A stretch of DNA of 64,000 nt, taken from Pseudomonas taiwanensis (GTDB lineage: Bacteria; Pseudomonadota; Gammaproteobacteria; Pseudomonadales; Pseudomonadaceae). This document shows positions 35,087-48,479 of the stretch, in pieces. The position numbers and the translations under genes are program-made. The notes under the pieces were generated by a model. The model was not told the DNA's origin. It saw nothing but the letters and a program-made list of their open reading frames with translations, and did no database searches. Positions within the stretch are counted from its first letter, which is position 1. Each line of letters opens with the position of its first letter. The stretch covers positions 248,001-312,000 of the forward strand of contig NZ_QJRF01000069.1 in NCBI RefSeq assembly GCF_013393345.1, read 5' to 3'.

Positions 35087-36325
35087 TTACTTTCCCTTTT
35101 TTCCTGGCGGGCAAATAGTCAATTCAACATTCATCATATCCTTACCGTCACCGCGTTCAACAGCTCTTTTGGCCGCATCTTCCAGCATTTCTACTCTTTC
35201 CTTTTGACCCCAGCTTCCACCAATTGCGCTATTTGCCCTCTTGTCTCCTAGTCCGGTGGGGGCCGGGCTATGCCACCCACCTGCAACCATGTCGGGTTCG
35301 TGTAATGCAGTAAGTTTATCCATGATGCCTTTGCTCTGTGCTTTCGCTTCGGCTCTTGCAACTTCTGCACTTACCCCTCTAGTTCTCATACTTTCATAGA
35401 TACTACTTTCAATTTCTTTTCCCCGCTGCTTGCGGTACTCGCTTTGTGCCTTATCAGCCAGTGGATTCCGTCCAGAGCCTCCGCTCGCGTCTTTAGTCCT
35501 CTCGAACATTGCTCTTGCTTCGGCAAATTCCTTGGCCGACATACTGTTGATTGCATCCTCTTGCCGCTTGAGCTGGCGGGCATATTCCTTCAGGTACTTC
35601 TGTTTCTCAGCCTCGCTCATTTTCTTGTAGGCCTGGGACTGACGCGGGTCGAAGCACTCTGGCTTTTTCTTGGGCGTCCTCTTCGCATTGACCTTCCCGC
35701 CTGAATCTTGCTTGCGGGCGGCTTCTTCCTTCGCTTTTTTTGGGGGCGCTTCCTTAGCCTCTTTCGCCGTCTTGGACGATGCTTCCTCAACAGCCTTCGC
35801 GCCTCGTCGCCCCATCTTGCCCGCAGTGCCGAGCCAGCCCGCGAAAGGAGCTGCCGCTGCTAGAGACAGCGTTGCACCTGCGTAGTCACCACGCGCCAGG
35901 CTGATAGCGGCGTTGGCCAGATCGGCAGCTTCGCCGAAGCCGGGTAGCAGGCCCACGATATCCAGACCGGTCTGGAGTCCGTCCAGTACCTTATCGTTAA
36001 CGGTCTCTTCGGTTGCCGGGTTGGCCCCCTGAGCGGCGACGCTGGCTGCCGGCGTTTCCCCTACCACGCGGCCGATGGTGTTGCCGTTGGGATTGGTCGT
36101 CTCGGCTATCACCGGTGGCTGATAGTTCGGCAGGATGACACCGAACTTCCCGAGAAAGTCATCGCGCAACTGGGCGTATTCGGGATAGGTCAACTCAACC
36201 TGGGTTGTGACGGTGTTGTCCTGATAGTTCTGTACCGTCACACCGCTCGCTGAGCGGAAGGTGCCAATGGTTCTGCCATTGCCTACATCGGTCCAGCTTT
36301 TACTGACGGTGATCTCCAATGCCAT
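35087..36325 (-). CDS. Type VI secretion DNase effector, Ntox15 (Tde1-like)
   Basis: 412 residues. Residues 120-176 are a Gly/Ala-rich hydrophobic segment (LPGFGEAADLANAAISLARG) common before toxin domains in polymorphic effectors. A Lys-rich linker spans 180-222. The C-terminal toxin domain 224-412 ends with the HxxD motif in ALHEPDMVAGG (342-345) and the IGGSWGQ segment, the hallmarks of Ntox15 nucleases. No signal peptide, as expected for T6SS cargo. It starts three bases after the PAAR-like gene stop and is directly followed by its immunity gene. No other T6SS gene is in the window. The nuclease family call is confident; delivery route is inferred. Confidence 0.85.
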   Translation of the reverse strand: MALEITVSKSWTDVGNGRTIGTFRSASGVTVQNYQDNTVTTQVELTYPEYAQLRDDFLGKFGVILPNYQPPVIAETTNPNGNTIGRVVGETPAASVAAQGANPATEETVNDKVLDGLQTGLDIVGLLPGFGEAADLANAAISLARGDYAGATLSLAAAAPFAGWLGTAGKMGRRGAKAVEEASSKTAKEAKEAPPKKAKEEAARKQDSGGKVNAKRTPKKKPECFDPRQSQAYKKMSEAEKQKYLKEYARQLKRQEDAINSMSAKEFAEARAMFERTKDASGGSGRNPLADKAQSEYRKQRGKEIESSIYESMRTRGVSAEVARAEAKAQSKGIMDKLTALHEPDMVAGGWHSPAPTGLGDKRANSAIGGSWGQKERVEMLEDAAKRAVERGDGKDMMNVELTICPPGKKGK

Positions 36326-36328
36326 AAG

Positions 36329-36820
36329 TCAGAGCCCGTTCATCCAGAACCGGTCGCCATGGCGAACCAGGTAACGGCCCTCGGCCGGCACGGTGCCGCT
36401 GTGCTCCAGCGGGTGGCATTTGCCTTCCACAGTTCCGCTCTTGACCCCCTTGGTCTTGCCGGCGGCATCGCCAATGGTGCTAGGCGTGTAGCTGCGCTCG
36501 TATAGGACCACCGGAATGCCCTTGGCGCGCATGCTTTTCGCTATACCCAAGCGGGTATCGAGTTCCGCGGTAACTGGATAGGGAACCGGGGGGATGCTGC
36601 TGTGCACAGAACTGGTGCCTGGCTCGCCATAGTAGGTGTCGGCCATGCACAACGGCAGCGAGTCCTGGTCGATGACCACGGCGCGGCATCGGCCGGGCTG
36701 GTCCGCGACCGATTCCACGCGGTGGCTGACCTTCAGAGCAATAACGGGGTGTTCTTGGCCGTTCAAGTCCGGCGAGCGATAGCACGCCGCGCTGAAGGGC
36801 GTGAGGTTGCGGAATTCCAT
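36329..36820 (-). CDS. Chimeric DUF2169 / PAAR-like (DUF4150) protein
   Basis: 163 residues from the ATG at 36820 (GGGAG upstream). Residues 1-72 (MEFRNLTPFSAACY..., ADTYYGEPGTSSV) are the start of a DUF2169 protein. Residues 77-163 (PPVPYPV, VVLYERSYTPSTIGDAAG, KSGTVEGKC) are the second half of a DUF4150 PAAR-like spike protein. In T6SS loci these are two separate adjacent genes, so this looks like an in-frame deletion that fused them. Whether it can still cap VgrG is unknown. Immediately upstream of the toxin gene. Confidence 0.75.
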   Translation of the reverse strand: MEFRNLTPFSAACYRSPDLNGQEHPVIALKVSHRVESVADQPGRCRAVVIDQDSLPLCMADTYYGEPGTSSVHSSIPPVPYPVTAELDTRLGIAKSMRAKGIPVVLYERSYTPSTIGDAAGKTKGVKSGTVEGKCHPLEHSGTVPAEGRYLVRHGDRFWMNGL

Positions 36821-36959
36821 GGCGGCGCTCCCTGCGCGATGAGCATGGTGGATATCCACCGCAGCGCCGCCCCAACTATCTACCGGCAATCAACCGCAGT
36901 GGACTTCCATAGAGTTCCGCCCAAATCTTGAATACCTGCTCATGGCCGGTACATCAGGC

Positions 36960-37640
36960 ATTTCTTACTCATGACCGCGAAACGATCATATTGGCTGTAG
37001 GCACAAGCGAATCGATGGTGTCGGCCCACCCCTGGAGTAATACTTTCAGCGCCTTGTTGGGCGCGTTGTGTGCAAATGGCGTGGTCAGGGAACCACGGCC
37101 CAGCAAAACCCATTCGCTATCGCCGGCCAGCATGAGCAACTTTTAGAAGAGCATTACCGCTTGCTTCGACCGATAGACGATATGTGTGGCTTGCCGGTCT
37201 TTGAGCTCTCTTGAGGAATGTGCCACTCGGCCTCTTCGAGATATGCGTCCTTTTTCTTGGCCAACACAGTTCCGATTTCCGAACCAGCGTCATGAGCTGC
37301 AGGCTAATTTTGAACTGACGACGGAAGTTCGACAGGGGGATGCCTTGTAGATGTGCATTTCCCTGAAGAAGCGTTCGGCGAACTGCCTGAGGGTGGTGTC
37401 TCAGAGCCTGCGACTTTGGCGCGCGGCTTCTTCTGCGCCGGCGATTCACCCACTGTCTTCATCTGGAGGCGCCGTCGCGCCTGAGCCTGGCGTTCTTGAG
37501 GATGAGCGCGGGGTATTTGCCCAGCGTGAGTTTTCCTTACCTGCCATTCAGCCGGTAACGCCAGACCATCCCCCCGTTGGAAACATATGTCCACGTAGAG
37601 GAAGGCTCCGGCCAAAATCGCTACATAAAATCAGACGGCT
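36960..37640 (-). pseudogene. Decayed P4-type integrase remnant at the mnmE 3' end
   Basis: On the minus strand, pieces in shifting frames read VWRYRLNGR (stop) GKLTLGKYPALILKNARLRRD, then MKTVGESPAQKK, then TLRQFAERFFREMHIY. This is the N-terminal arm-binding domain and start of the core of a P4/SGI1-like integrase. Further on (about 37149-36970) LAGDSEWVLLGRGSLTTPFA and WADTIDSLVPTANMI look like its C-terminal end, so the catalytic core is deleted. It begins about 100 bp from the 3' end of mnmE, a known integration target. The first piece is confident, the last tentative. Confidence 0.7.
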
Positions 37641-37730
37641 TTCAGTGTGCTTCAACAGAGCTTGAAACCCATTATTCATGCGGGTTTCAAGGGCTTCAGT
37701 AGACCTTGATAGAACCCCGTATAAGTGACG

Positions 37731-39098
37731 TCATTTGCCGATGCAGAAGCTGGAGAAGATGCGACCGAGGAGGTCGTCAGAGCTGAATGCGCCGGTGATC
37801 TCTCCCAGAGCCTGCTGGGCCTGGCGCAGGTCTTCTGCCAGTAATTCACCGGCGCCCGCGAGAGTGAGTTGAGAGCGGCCATGATCGAGGAATGAGCCTG
37901 CCTGGCGGAGGGCTTCCAGATGGCGACGGCGAGCGCTGAAGCTGCTTTCTGAGGTCTGTTGATAACCCATGCAGTCCTTCAGGTGCTCACGCAGGAGTTC
38001 CAACCCCTCACCGGATCGAGCGGAAAGGCTGATGGTGACATGGCCATCTTCGCTGACCTCCAGGCCAACGGAGTCTCCGCTGAGGTCCGCCTTGTTGCGA
38101 ATCAGGGTGACTTTGCCTGGGTCAGGAGTCTGATCCAGGAATTCAGGCCATAGGGCAAAGGGGTCTGTGGCCTCCGGGGCTGTAGCGTCTATCACCAGCA
38201 GTACGCGATCCGCTTCGCCAATGGCCTTGAGCGCACGTTCCACGCCGATCTTTTCCACATGGTCGTCCGTGTCGCGTAGGCCGGCAGTATCCACAACGTG
38301 GAGAGGCATGCCATCGATGTGGATATGTTCGCGCAATACGTCACGGGTGGTGCCGGCGATGTCCGTGACGATGGCCGCTTCGCGTCCTGCCAGGGCGTTC
38401 AGCAGACTCGATTTACCGGCGTTCGGACGTCCGGCAATCACCACGGTCATGCCGTCACGCAACAGCGCCCCTTGGCCAGCTTCTCGAATAACTGTGGATA
38501 AGTTATCGCGCACGCCATCCAGCAAGCCCAGAACGTGTCCGTCGGCAAGGAAGTCGATTTCCTCCTCCGGGAAGTCGATCGCGGCCTCCACATAAATGCG
38601 CAGTTCGATCAGCTTCTCCGTAAGGAAATGCACCCGCCGGGAAAACTCCCCCTGCAGGGAGCGCAACGCATTGCGCGCTGCTTGTTCGGAGCTGGCTTCG
38701 ATCAGGTCGGCGATCGCTTCGGCCTGGGCCAGATCGAGCTTGTCATTGAGGAACGCACGCTCGCTGAACTCGCCCGGGCGAGCCTGACGAGCCCCCAACT
38801 CCATGCAGCGACGCAGCAGCAGGTCCATTACCACTGGCCCACCGTGCCCTTGCAGCTCAAAGACGTCTTCACCGGTAAAGGAGTTGGGGCCGGGGAAGTA
38901 GAGGGCGATGCCCTCATCGAGGGTTTGACCGGAGGCGTCGAGGAACGGCCCGTAGTGTGCGAAGCGAGGCCTGGGTTCCCGGCCACTGATGGCCTCGGCT
39001 ATTCGAGCCGCGTGTGGCCCGGAAACGCGGACGATACCTACGCCACCGCGTCCCTGGGCGGTGGCGACAGCGGCGATGGTGTCACGGACAGGATTCAT
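37731..39098 (-). CDS. mnmE: tRNA modification GTPase MnmE
   Basis: 455 residues. N-terminal formyl-THF-binding domain, G domain with Walker [10 protein letters not shown] and DIAGTTRD, and the C-terminal FCIGK with the conserved Cys. It works with MnmG on U34 of tRNAs. Its 3' end is the attachment site used by SGI1-type elements in other bacteria; here an integrase remnant abuts it. A DnaA box is at 38493-38501. Confidence 0.98.
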   Translation of the reverse strand: MNPVRDTIAAVATAQGRGGVGIVRVSGPHAARIAEAISGREPRPRFAHYGPFLDASGQTLDEGIALYFPGPNSFTGEDVFELQGHGGPVVMDLLLRRCMELGARQARPGEFSERAFLNDKLDLAQAEAIADLIEASSEQAARNALRSLQGEFSRRVHFLTEKLIELRIYVEAAIDFPEEEIDFLADGHVLGLLDGVRDNLSTVIREAGQGALLRDGMTVVIAGRPNAGKSSLLNALAGREAAIVTDIAGTTRDVLREHIHIDGMPLHVVDTAGLRDTDDHVEKIGVERALKAIGEADRVLLVIDATAPEATDPFALWPEFLDQTPDPGKVTLIRNKADLSGDSVGLEVSEDGHVTISLSARSGEGLELLREHLKDCMGYQQTSESSFSARRRHLEALRQAGSFLDHGRSQLTLAGAGELLAEDLRQAQQALGEITGAFSSDDLLGRIFSSFCIGK

Positions 39099-39133
39099 TT
39101 GTGTGTACCCAAGGATCTGCGGATGGCGGATAG

Positions 39134-39160
39134 CAAGACGCCCCCAGAGGGGGCGTCTTG
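39134..39160 (-). terminator. Hairpin between yidC and mnmE
   Basis: CAAGACGCCCCC-AGA-GGGGGCGTCTTG 12-bp stem. No clear U-tract, so partial termination or RNA stabilisation is possible. Confidence 0.6.
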
Positions 39161-39182
39161 TTCAAGCTGACTGGCGTCGCTG

Positions 39183-40862
39183 TCAGGCTGCTGCCTTCTT
39201 GCTGGCCGCCTCGATCTGCCGGGTAATGTACCACTGCTGCGCGATCGACAGGATGTTGTTGACCACCCAGTAAACCACCAGGCCGGCCGGGAACCAGAGG
39301 AAGAAGAAGGTGAAGATGATCGGCATCAGCTTCAGCACCTTGGCCTGCATGGGATCCGGCGGAGTCGGGTTCAGTTGCTGCTGGATGAACATGGTGGCGC
39401 CCATGATGATCGGCAGGATGAAGAACGGATCCTTGATCGACAGGTCGGTGATCCAGAACATCCACGGGGCCTGGCGCATTTCCACGCTTTCCAGGAGCAC
39501 CCAGTAGAGGGCCAGGAAGACCGGCATCTGCACGAGGATCGGCAGGCAGCCGCCAAGCGGATTGATCTTCTCCTTCTTGTACAGCTCCATCATCGCCTGG
39601 GACATCTTCTGGCGATCGTCACCGTGCTGTTCCTTCAGCGCCTGCAGCTTCGGCGACACGGCACGCATGCGTGCCATGGACTTGTAGCTGGCCGCCGAGA
39701 GCGGGAAGAACGCGGCTTTGATCAGGATGGTCAGGACGATGATCGACCAGCCCCAGTTACCCAGCAGGCTGTGGATATGTTGCAGCAGCCAGAAAATCGG
39801 CTGGGCGATGAACCACAGGAAGCCGTAGTCGACGGTCAGTTCCAGGCCAGGAGAAAGCGCCTTCAGGTGGCTCTGGACTTTGGGACCGGCATACAGGGTG
39901 GCGGAAGTTTCGGCGGAGGCACCTGCCGGAACGTTCAGCGCGGAACCCACGAAACCAACGATGTAATTACCCTTGGAATCCTTGCGGGTCTGTACAGCGC
40001 TGTTCTGGTCCTTGTCCGCGACCCAGGCGGTCACGAAGTAGTGCTGCAGCCAGGCAACCCAGCCGCCCTGGACGTTTTCCTTGAAGGACTGCTTATCCAT
40101 GTCCTTCATGGAGATCTTTTTGTACGGCTCATCCGGGGTCCAGACAGCCGCGCCCAGGTAGGTGGATACGCCGGTTGCGGTGGTGGTGGACGGGTCGGCG
40201 CTGGCATCACGCTTCAGCTGGGCGTACATGCTGCCGGTCCAGGGCTGAGCGCTCTGGTTCTCGATTTTGTACGACACCTGCAGCTCGTACTTGCCACGAG
40301 TCAGGGTGAAGCGCTTGGTGTAGTTGACGCCGGCTTCGCTGAAGCTCAGGTCCACTACCAACTGCTCCTGGCCGTCGGCCAGCTTGTAGCTGCGTTGGCT
40401 CGCGCTATAGAGCGGACGACCATTGGCGCGGGCATCCGGACCGTTGGCGCCGACGAGGCCGCTTTGTGCCTGGTAGAGGCGCTCGCCACCGTTGTCGAAC
40501 AACTGGAACGGAATGTCCGGATGGTCCTGGCGACGTGGGTACTTCGGCAGGGTCAGCTGGACGATGTCACCGCCGTTCGGGTCGATGGCCAGGTTGAGCA
40601 CATCGGTTTCAACGCGGATCAGGTCGCTGCTGGGGGCAACCTGGGTGACGGCTGGCTCGTTGCGCTCCGCTGTGGAGGCAGTCGGCACATCGTCGCTGGT
40701 CTTGGCGCTTGCGGTGTCGTCCGGCAGGGTCGCTTGCGCGGTGTTCGCGCTGGTGCCCGCGGTCGGCAGGGCGGCCTGGCCGTAGTCCTGGTTCCACTGC
40801 AGAACCATCAGGTAGGACACGATTGCCAGGGCGACGATCAGGATCGAGCGTTGGATATCCAT
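39183..40862 (-). CDS. yidC: Membrane protein insertase YidC
   Basis: 559 residues. N-terminal membrane anchor (RSILIVALAIVSYLMVLQW), a large periplasmic beta-domain (about 60-340) and five C-terminal membrane helices including the QMPVFLALYWVL segment. Inserts membrane proteins with or without SecYEG, including Fo subunits. Preceded by yidD with 2 bp between them. Confidence 0.98.
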   Translation of the reverse strand: MDIQRSILIVALAIVSYLMVLQWNQDYGQAALPTAGTSANTAQATLPDDTASAKTSDDVPTASTAERNEPAVTQVAPSSDLIRVETDVLNLAIDPNGGDIVQLTLPKYPRRQDHPDIPFQLFDNGGERLYQAQSGLVGANGPDARANGRPLYSASQRSYKLADGQEQLVVDLSFSEAGVNYTKRFTLTRGKYELQVSYKIENQSAQPWTGSMYAQLKRDASADPSTTTATGVSTYLGAAVWTPDEPYKKISMKDMDKQSFKENVQGGWVAWLQHYFVTAWVADKDQNSAVQTRKDSKGNYIVGFVGSALNVPAGASAETSATLYAGPKVQSHLKALSPGLELTVDYGFLWFIAQPIFWLLQHIHSLLGNWGWSIIVLTILIKAAFFPLSAASYKSMARMRAVSPKLQALKEQHGDDRQKMSQAMMELYKKEKINPLGGCLPILVQMPVFLALYWVLLESVEMRQAPWMFWITDLSIKDPFFILPIIMGATMFIQQQLNPTPPDPMQAKVLKLMPIIFTFFFLWFPAGLVVYWVVNNILSIAQQWYITRQIEAASKKAAA

Positions 40863-40864
40863 GA

Positions 40865-41110
40865 TTACTCGGCCATCGAAGAGGATTGGGATGTGTTGGC
40901 GGGTGGCACCGGGTCATATCCGCCCGGATTCCACGGATGACAGCGGCCCAGCCGACGCAGGGTCAGCCAGCCGCCACGCAGGACGCCATGCTGTTCGATG
41001 GCTTCCTGCGCGTAGCAGGAACAGCTGGGATAGAAACGACAGTGACTGGCCATCAGCGGGCTGATGGCATAGCGGTAAAACTGGATCGGTACGAGGGCCA
41101 GTTTACGCAT
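40865..41110 (-). CDS. yidD: Membrane protein insertion efficiency factor YidD
   Basis: 81 residues from the ATG at 41110. [20 protein letters not shown] and [11 protein letters not shown] with three conserved Cys, then [15 protein letters not shown], identify the family. It overlaps the rnpA end by 8 bp. Confidence 0.95.
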   Translation of the reverse strand: MRKLALVPIQFYRYAISPLMASHCRFYPSCSCYAQEAIEQHGVLRGGWLTLRRLGRCHPWNPGGYDPVPPANTSQSSSMAE

Positions 41111-41507
41111 GGGGACTGTCGGACACCCCTGATCCGGTTGATGGTTCAGGGCGAGTCCGGCTGCGCGCCAGGCGCTTCCAGAGTTTGCCGAACTGATGCT
41201 TAAGCTCGGGATTCTCCAGATCGCCAATGCCTTTGCGCGCCACGATCACGATGTCCCACCCGACCAACAGCTCGAGGTTGTGGCGGAAGGATTCGCGTAT
41301 CTGGCGTTTCAGGCGATTGCGCTCAACGGAGAGCTTGACGCTCTTCTTGCCGATCACCAGACCCAGGCGGGGATGATCGAGACCGTTGTCACGCGCGAGG
41401 AGCAGGACGTGCTTGCCGGGAACCTTCCCGGTCGGTGAGTCGAAGACTGCCTTGAATTGTCGGGGAACCAGCAGACGCTTTTCCCGACCGAAGCCCTGAC
41501 TCACCAC
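41103..41507 (-). CDS. rnpA: Ribonuclease P protein component
   Basis: 134 residues. The RNR motif region [16 protein letters not shown] is intact, preceded by [13 protein letters not shown]. It binds RNase P RNA to mature tRNA 5' ends. It lies 13 bp after rpmH and is co-transcribed with it. Confidence 0.97.
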   Translation of the reverse strand: MVSQGFGREKRLLVPRQFKAVFDSPTGKVPGKHVLLLARDNGLDHPRLGLVIGKKSVKLSVERNRLKRQIRESFRHNLELLVGWDIVIVARKGIGDLENPELKHQFGKLWKRLARSRTRPEPSTGSGVSDSPHA

Positions 41508-41520
41508 CCGTTCCGGATAA

Positions 41521-41655
41521 TCAGACGGTCAGGCGCTTGCGGCCCTTGGCGCGACGACGCGACAGGACTTGACGGCCGTTCTTGGTGGCCATGCGGGCAC
41601 GGAAACCGTGGGTGCGAGCGCGCTTGATGGTGCTGGGTTGGAAAGTGCGTTTCAT
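41521..41655 (-). CDS. rpmH: 50S ribosomal protein L34
   Basis: 44 residues, [18 protein letters not shown] through KGRKRLTV, all conserved. It is too short for many ORF lists. It borders oriC and has a clear sigma-70 promoter at 41715-41743. Confidence 0.98.
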
Positions 41656-41714
41656 GATGCTTTACCTGGTGGTCACTACGGGCCGGAAGTGGCCCCCGTT
41701 TAAAGAGACCGGCA

Positions 41715-41743
41715 ATTCTAGTGAAACGCGGCGGGCAGGTCAA
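41715..41743 (-). promoter_or_regulatory. Promoter of rpmH-rnpA-yidD-yidC
   Basis: TTGACC, 17 bp, TAGAAT on the minus strand, about 60 bp before rpmH. Confidence 0.8.
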
Positions 41744-42102
41744 TTTCCAACCAGCACCGTCGAGCAAAAGAATATAGAAGGAAGGAAAATTTAAGAAAAG
41801 CTTGGTTGTGTTTTTAGAAACTGGTGGGCGGCCTTCCTGTGGAAAACCTCGCAGAAGGCGCATTCTGCCTGTTGATGGGCGGTCTAACAACCTTGTCGAA
41901 AAGAGGTGTCCTGGCTGTGCGGTTGCCGTGCAGAAGCTGGGGGTGAAATGGCCTTTTACCCACAGGCAGGTTGTCCAAGGAGTTTTCCCCAGGGAGAACA
42001 GCCTGGTTAAACCAGGGTTATCCACAAGATTCATGCCAATCACAGGGCTGTTTCGGGTGGTGAATAAGATCTTGATTTTATTCAACCATTCGCCCTTTTT
42101 CG

Positions 42103-42133
42103 TGTGGATAACTTTCCGGGCGGCCGCTACAAT
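42103..42133 (+). promoter_or_regulatory. dnaA promoter overlapped by a DnaA box
   Basis: TACAAT (-10, 42128-42133) lies 17 bp after TGGATA (42105-42110), which is within the perfect DnaA box at 42103-42111. DnaA binding would block RNA polymerase, giving autorepression. The -35 match is modest. Confidence 0.55.
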
Positions 42134-42180
42134 GACGGCTGTTTTTTGCGTCCGGCACCTTTCCGACTTGGGGGATATCC

Positions 42181-43647
42181 GTGTCAGTGGAACTTTGGCA
42201 GCAGTGCGTGGAGCTCCTGCGCGATGAGCTGCCTGCCCAGCAATTCAACACCTGGATCCGCCCATTGCAGGTTGAAGCCGATGGAGACGAACTGCGCGTG
42301 TATGCGCCGAACCGGTTCGTGCTCGATTGGGTCAATGAAAAGTACATGGGCCGGCTTCTCGAGTTGCTTGGCGAGCGAGGCAATGGCCTGGCACCAGCCC
42401 TTTCCTTATTAATAGGTAGCAAGCGCAGCCCTGCTCCGCGGAAGGCACCCCCGCCTCCGCCGCCTGTCATGGCGCCGCCGCCAGCCCCTGCACCTGTCGC
42501 ACCTCCGCAGATGCGCATCGAGACCGTGGAGGAATCCCGCGACAATCTCGATCCATTGGCATCGGTCGTGCCCGCGCCGGCGATTCGTACCGAGCGGTCC
42601 GTGCAGGTCGAAGGCGCGTTGAAGCACACCAGCTATCTGAACCGCACCTTCACCTTCGAAAACTTCGTCGAGGGCAAGTCGAACCAGTTGGCGCGCGCCG
42701 CTGCCTGGCAGGTCGCGGACAATCCGAAGCACGGCTACAACCCGTTGTTCCTCTATGGCGGCGTCGGTCTCGGTAAAACGCACTTGATGCACGCTGTGGG
42801 TAACCACCTGCTGAAGAAGAATCCGAATGCCAAGGTGGTTTACCTGCATTCCGAGCGCTTCGTGGCGGATATGGTGAAGGCGTTGCAGCTGAATGCGATC
42901 AACGAGTTCAAGCGTTTCTACCGTTCGGTGGACGCATTGCTGATCGACGATATCCAGTTCTTCGCCCGCAAGGAGCGTTCGCAGGAGGAGTTTTTCCACA
43001 CCTTCAACGCTCTGCTGGAAGGCGGGCAGCAGGTGATCCTTACCAGCGACCGGTATCCCAAGGAAATCGAAGGCCTCGAAGAACGTCTCAAGTCCCGCTT
43101 CGGTTGGGGCCTGACGGTGGCTGTCGAGCCGCCGGAACTGGAAACTCGCGTGGCGATCCTGATGAAGAAGGCCGAGCAGGCCAAGGTCGATCTGCCGCAC
43201 GATGCCGCGTTCTTCATTGCGCAGCGCATCCGTTCCAACGTGCGTGAGCTGGAAGGTGCGTTGAAGCGTGTGATCGCGCATGCCCACTTCATGGGACGCG
43301 ACATCACCATCGAGCTGATCCGCGAGTCGCTCAAGGACCTCCTGGCCCTGCAGGACAAACTGGTCAGCATCGACAACATCCAGCGCACCGTAGTCGAGTA
43401 CTACAAGATCAAGATGTCCGACATGCTCTCCAAGCGCCGCTCGCGCTCGGTGGCTCGGCCGCGTCAGGTCGCCATGGCGCTGTCCAAGGAATTGACCAAT
43501 CACAGCCTGCCGGAAATCGGCGACGCATTCGGCGGAAGAGACCACACCACGGTGCTTCACGCCTGTCGTAAGATTGCGCAATTAAGGGAATCCGACGCGG
43601 ATATCCGCGAGGATTACAAGAATCTGCTGCGTACATTGACCACCTGA
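42181..43647 (+). CDS. dnaA: Replication initiator DnaA
   Basis: 488 residues, GTG start ([20 protein letters not shown]). Domain I is followed by a Pro-rich linker (residues 84-105). The AAA+ domain III has [13 protein letters not shown] and LIDDIQF. Domain IV carries the box-binding signature [15 protein letters not shown]. It opens oriC. First gene of the dnaA-dnaN-recF-gyrB series. Confidence 0.98.
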   Translation: MSVELWQQCVELLRDELPAQQFNTWIRPLQVEADGDELRVYAPNRFVLDWVNEKYMGRLLELLGERGNGLAPALSLLIGSKRSPAPRKAPPPPPPVMAPPPAPAPVAPPQMRIETVEESRDNLDPLASVVPAPAIRTERSVQVEGALKHTSYLNRTFTFENFVEGKSNQLARAAAWQVADNPKHGYNPLFLYGGVGLGKTHLMHAVGNHLLKKNPNAKVVYLHSERFVADMVKALQLNAINEFKRFYRSVDALLIDDIQFFARKERSQEEFFHTFNALLEGGQQVILTSDRYPKEIEGLEERLKSRFGWGLTVAVEPPELETRVAILMKKAEQAKVDLPHDAAFFIAQRIRSNVRELEGALKRVIAHAHFMGRDITIELIRESLKDLLALQDKLVSIDNIQRTVVEYYKIKMSDMLSKRRSRSVARPRQVAMALSKELTNHSLPEIGDAFGGRDHTTVLHACRKIAQLRESDADIREDYKNLLRTLTT

Positions 43648-43676
43648 CCGCAGCCCAAGAGGCAAGGGACTAGACC

Positions 43677-44780
43677 ATGCATTTCACAATTCAACGCGAA
43701 GCCCTGTTGAAACCCCTGCAACTGGTCGCCGGCGTCGTAGAGCGCCGCCAGACCTTGCCGGTCCTCTCCAACGTACTGCTGGTGGTCGAAGGCCAGCAGC
43801 TGTCGTTGACCGGCACCGACCTCGAGGTCGAGCTGGTTGGGCGCGTTGCCCTGGAGGAGCCGGCGGAGCCAGGTGAGATCACCGTACCCGCGCGGAAGCT
43901 GATGGACATCTGCAAGAGTCTGCCGAGCGATGCGCTTATCGATATTCGCGTCGATGAGCAGAAGCTCCTGATCAAGGCAGGCCGCAGCCGATTCACACTT
44001 TCCACTTTGCCAGCCAATGACTTCCCGACTGTGGAAGAAGGTCCTGGCTCGCTGAATTTCAGCCTGGTACAGAGCAAGCTGCGTCGTCTGATAGAGCGCA
44101 CCAGCTTTGCGATGGCGCAGCAGGATGTTCGCTACTACCTGAACGGCATGCTGCTGGAAGTGAATGCCGGGGTTCTGCGTGCTGTCGCCACCGACGGCCA
44201 CCGTCTGGCGATGTGTGCCATGAATGCCGGGATCGAAGCTGCAGAACGCCATCAAGTTATCGTTCCGCGCAAGGGCATTCTGGAGCTGGCACGTCTGCTG
44301 ACTGAACAGGACGGCGAGGTTCGCATCGTTCTCGGCCAGCACCACATTCGCGCCACGACCGGCGAATTCACCTTCACCTCTAAACTGGTGGATGGCAAGT
44401 TCCCGGACTACGAGCGTGTGCTTCCCCGCGGCGGCGACAAACTGGTCGTTGGCGATCGACAAGCTCTCCGCGAGGCGTTCAGCCGTACTGCGATCCTTTC
44501 CAACGAGAAGTATCGTGGTATCCGTCTGACCCTGGCGGCTGGTCTGCTGAAGATCCAGGCAAATAACCCGGAGCAGGAAGAGGCAGAGGAAGAAGTTGCT
44601 GTGGAATACGGCGGCAGCAACCTGGAGATCGGTTTCAACGTCAGCTACCTGCTGGACGTACTGGGCGTCATGTCTACTGAACAGGTTCGCTTGATCCTGT
44701 CCGATGCGAACAGCAGTGCTCTGGTGCAGGAAGCCGACAACGACGATTCCTCTTACGTCGTAATGCCGATGCGTCTGTAA
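43677..44780 (+). CDS. dnaN: DNA polymerase III beta sliding clamp
   Basis: 367 residues, [20 protein letters not shown] through YVVMPMRL. Three clamp repeats, standard length. It tethers Pol III and partner proteins. 29 bp after dnaA. Confidence 0.98.
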   Translation: MHFTIQREALLKPLQLVAGVVERRQTLPVLSNVLLVVEGQQLSLTGTDLEVELVGRVALEEPAEPGEITVPARKLMDICKSLPSDALIDIRVDEQKLLIKAGRSRFTLSTLPANDFPTVEEGPGSLNFSLVQSKLRRLIERTSFAMAQQDVRYYLNGMLLEVNAGVLRAVATDGHRLAMCAMNAGIEAAERHQVIVPRKGILELARLLTEQDGEVRIVLGQHHIRATTGEFTFTSKLVDGKFPDYERVLPRGGDKLVVGDRQALREAFSRTAILSNEKYRGIRLTLAAGLLKIQANNPEQEEAEEEVAVEYGGSNLEIGFNVSYLLDVLGVMSTEQVRLILSDANSSALVQEADNDDSSYVVMPMRL

Positions 44781-44787
44781 CGACTCA

Positions 44788-48311
<3,524 letters not shown>

Positions 48312-48370
48312 CGAACTGTAGGCGGGCAAAGTTATTTGCGACTTCGGCCAAAGTAACTAGCTCCTGCTAA

Positions 48371-48405
48371 AAGCCCCTGCTGGCCTTACGGCTAGCAGGG
48401 GCTTT
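48371..48405. terminator. Terminator between gyrB and hsdR
   Basis: AGCCCCTGCTGGC / GCTAGCAGGGGCT hairpin flanked by AAAA and TTTC, able to stop both gyrB and the convergent hsdR transcript. Confidence 0.85.
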
Positions 48406-48479
48406 CTGTATAGCAGGAAAGATACCAGCTGCTTCAGTTGGTGACCTTCACCTTCACTATGGTGCTGCATGTACGAACC

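Larger units (their letters stand above)
41656..42180. other. Chromosomal replication origin oriC
   Basis: Non-coding region between rpmH and dnaA. It has an A+T-rich stretch (about 41765-41820), boxes TGTGGAAAA (near 41839), a perfect TTATCCACA at 42018-42026, TTATTCAAC near 42080, and a perfect box at 42103-42111 in the dnaA promoter. Several GTTTTCCCC/ACCCACAGG elements lie between. This location and content are those of the characterised Pseudomonas oriC. Confidence 0.9.
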
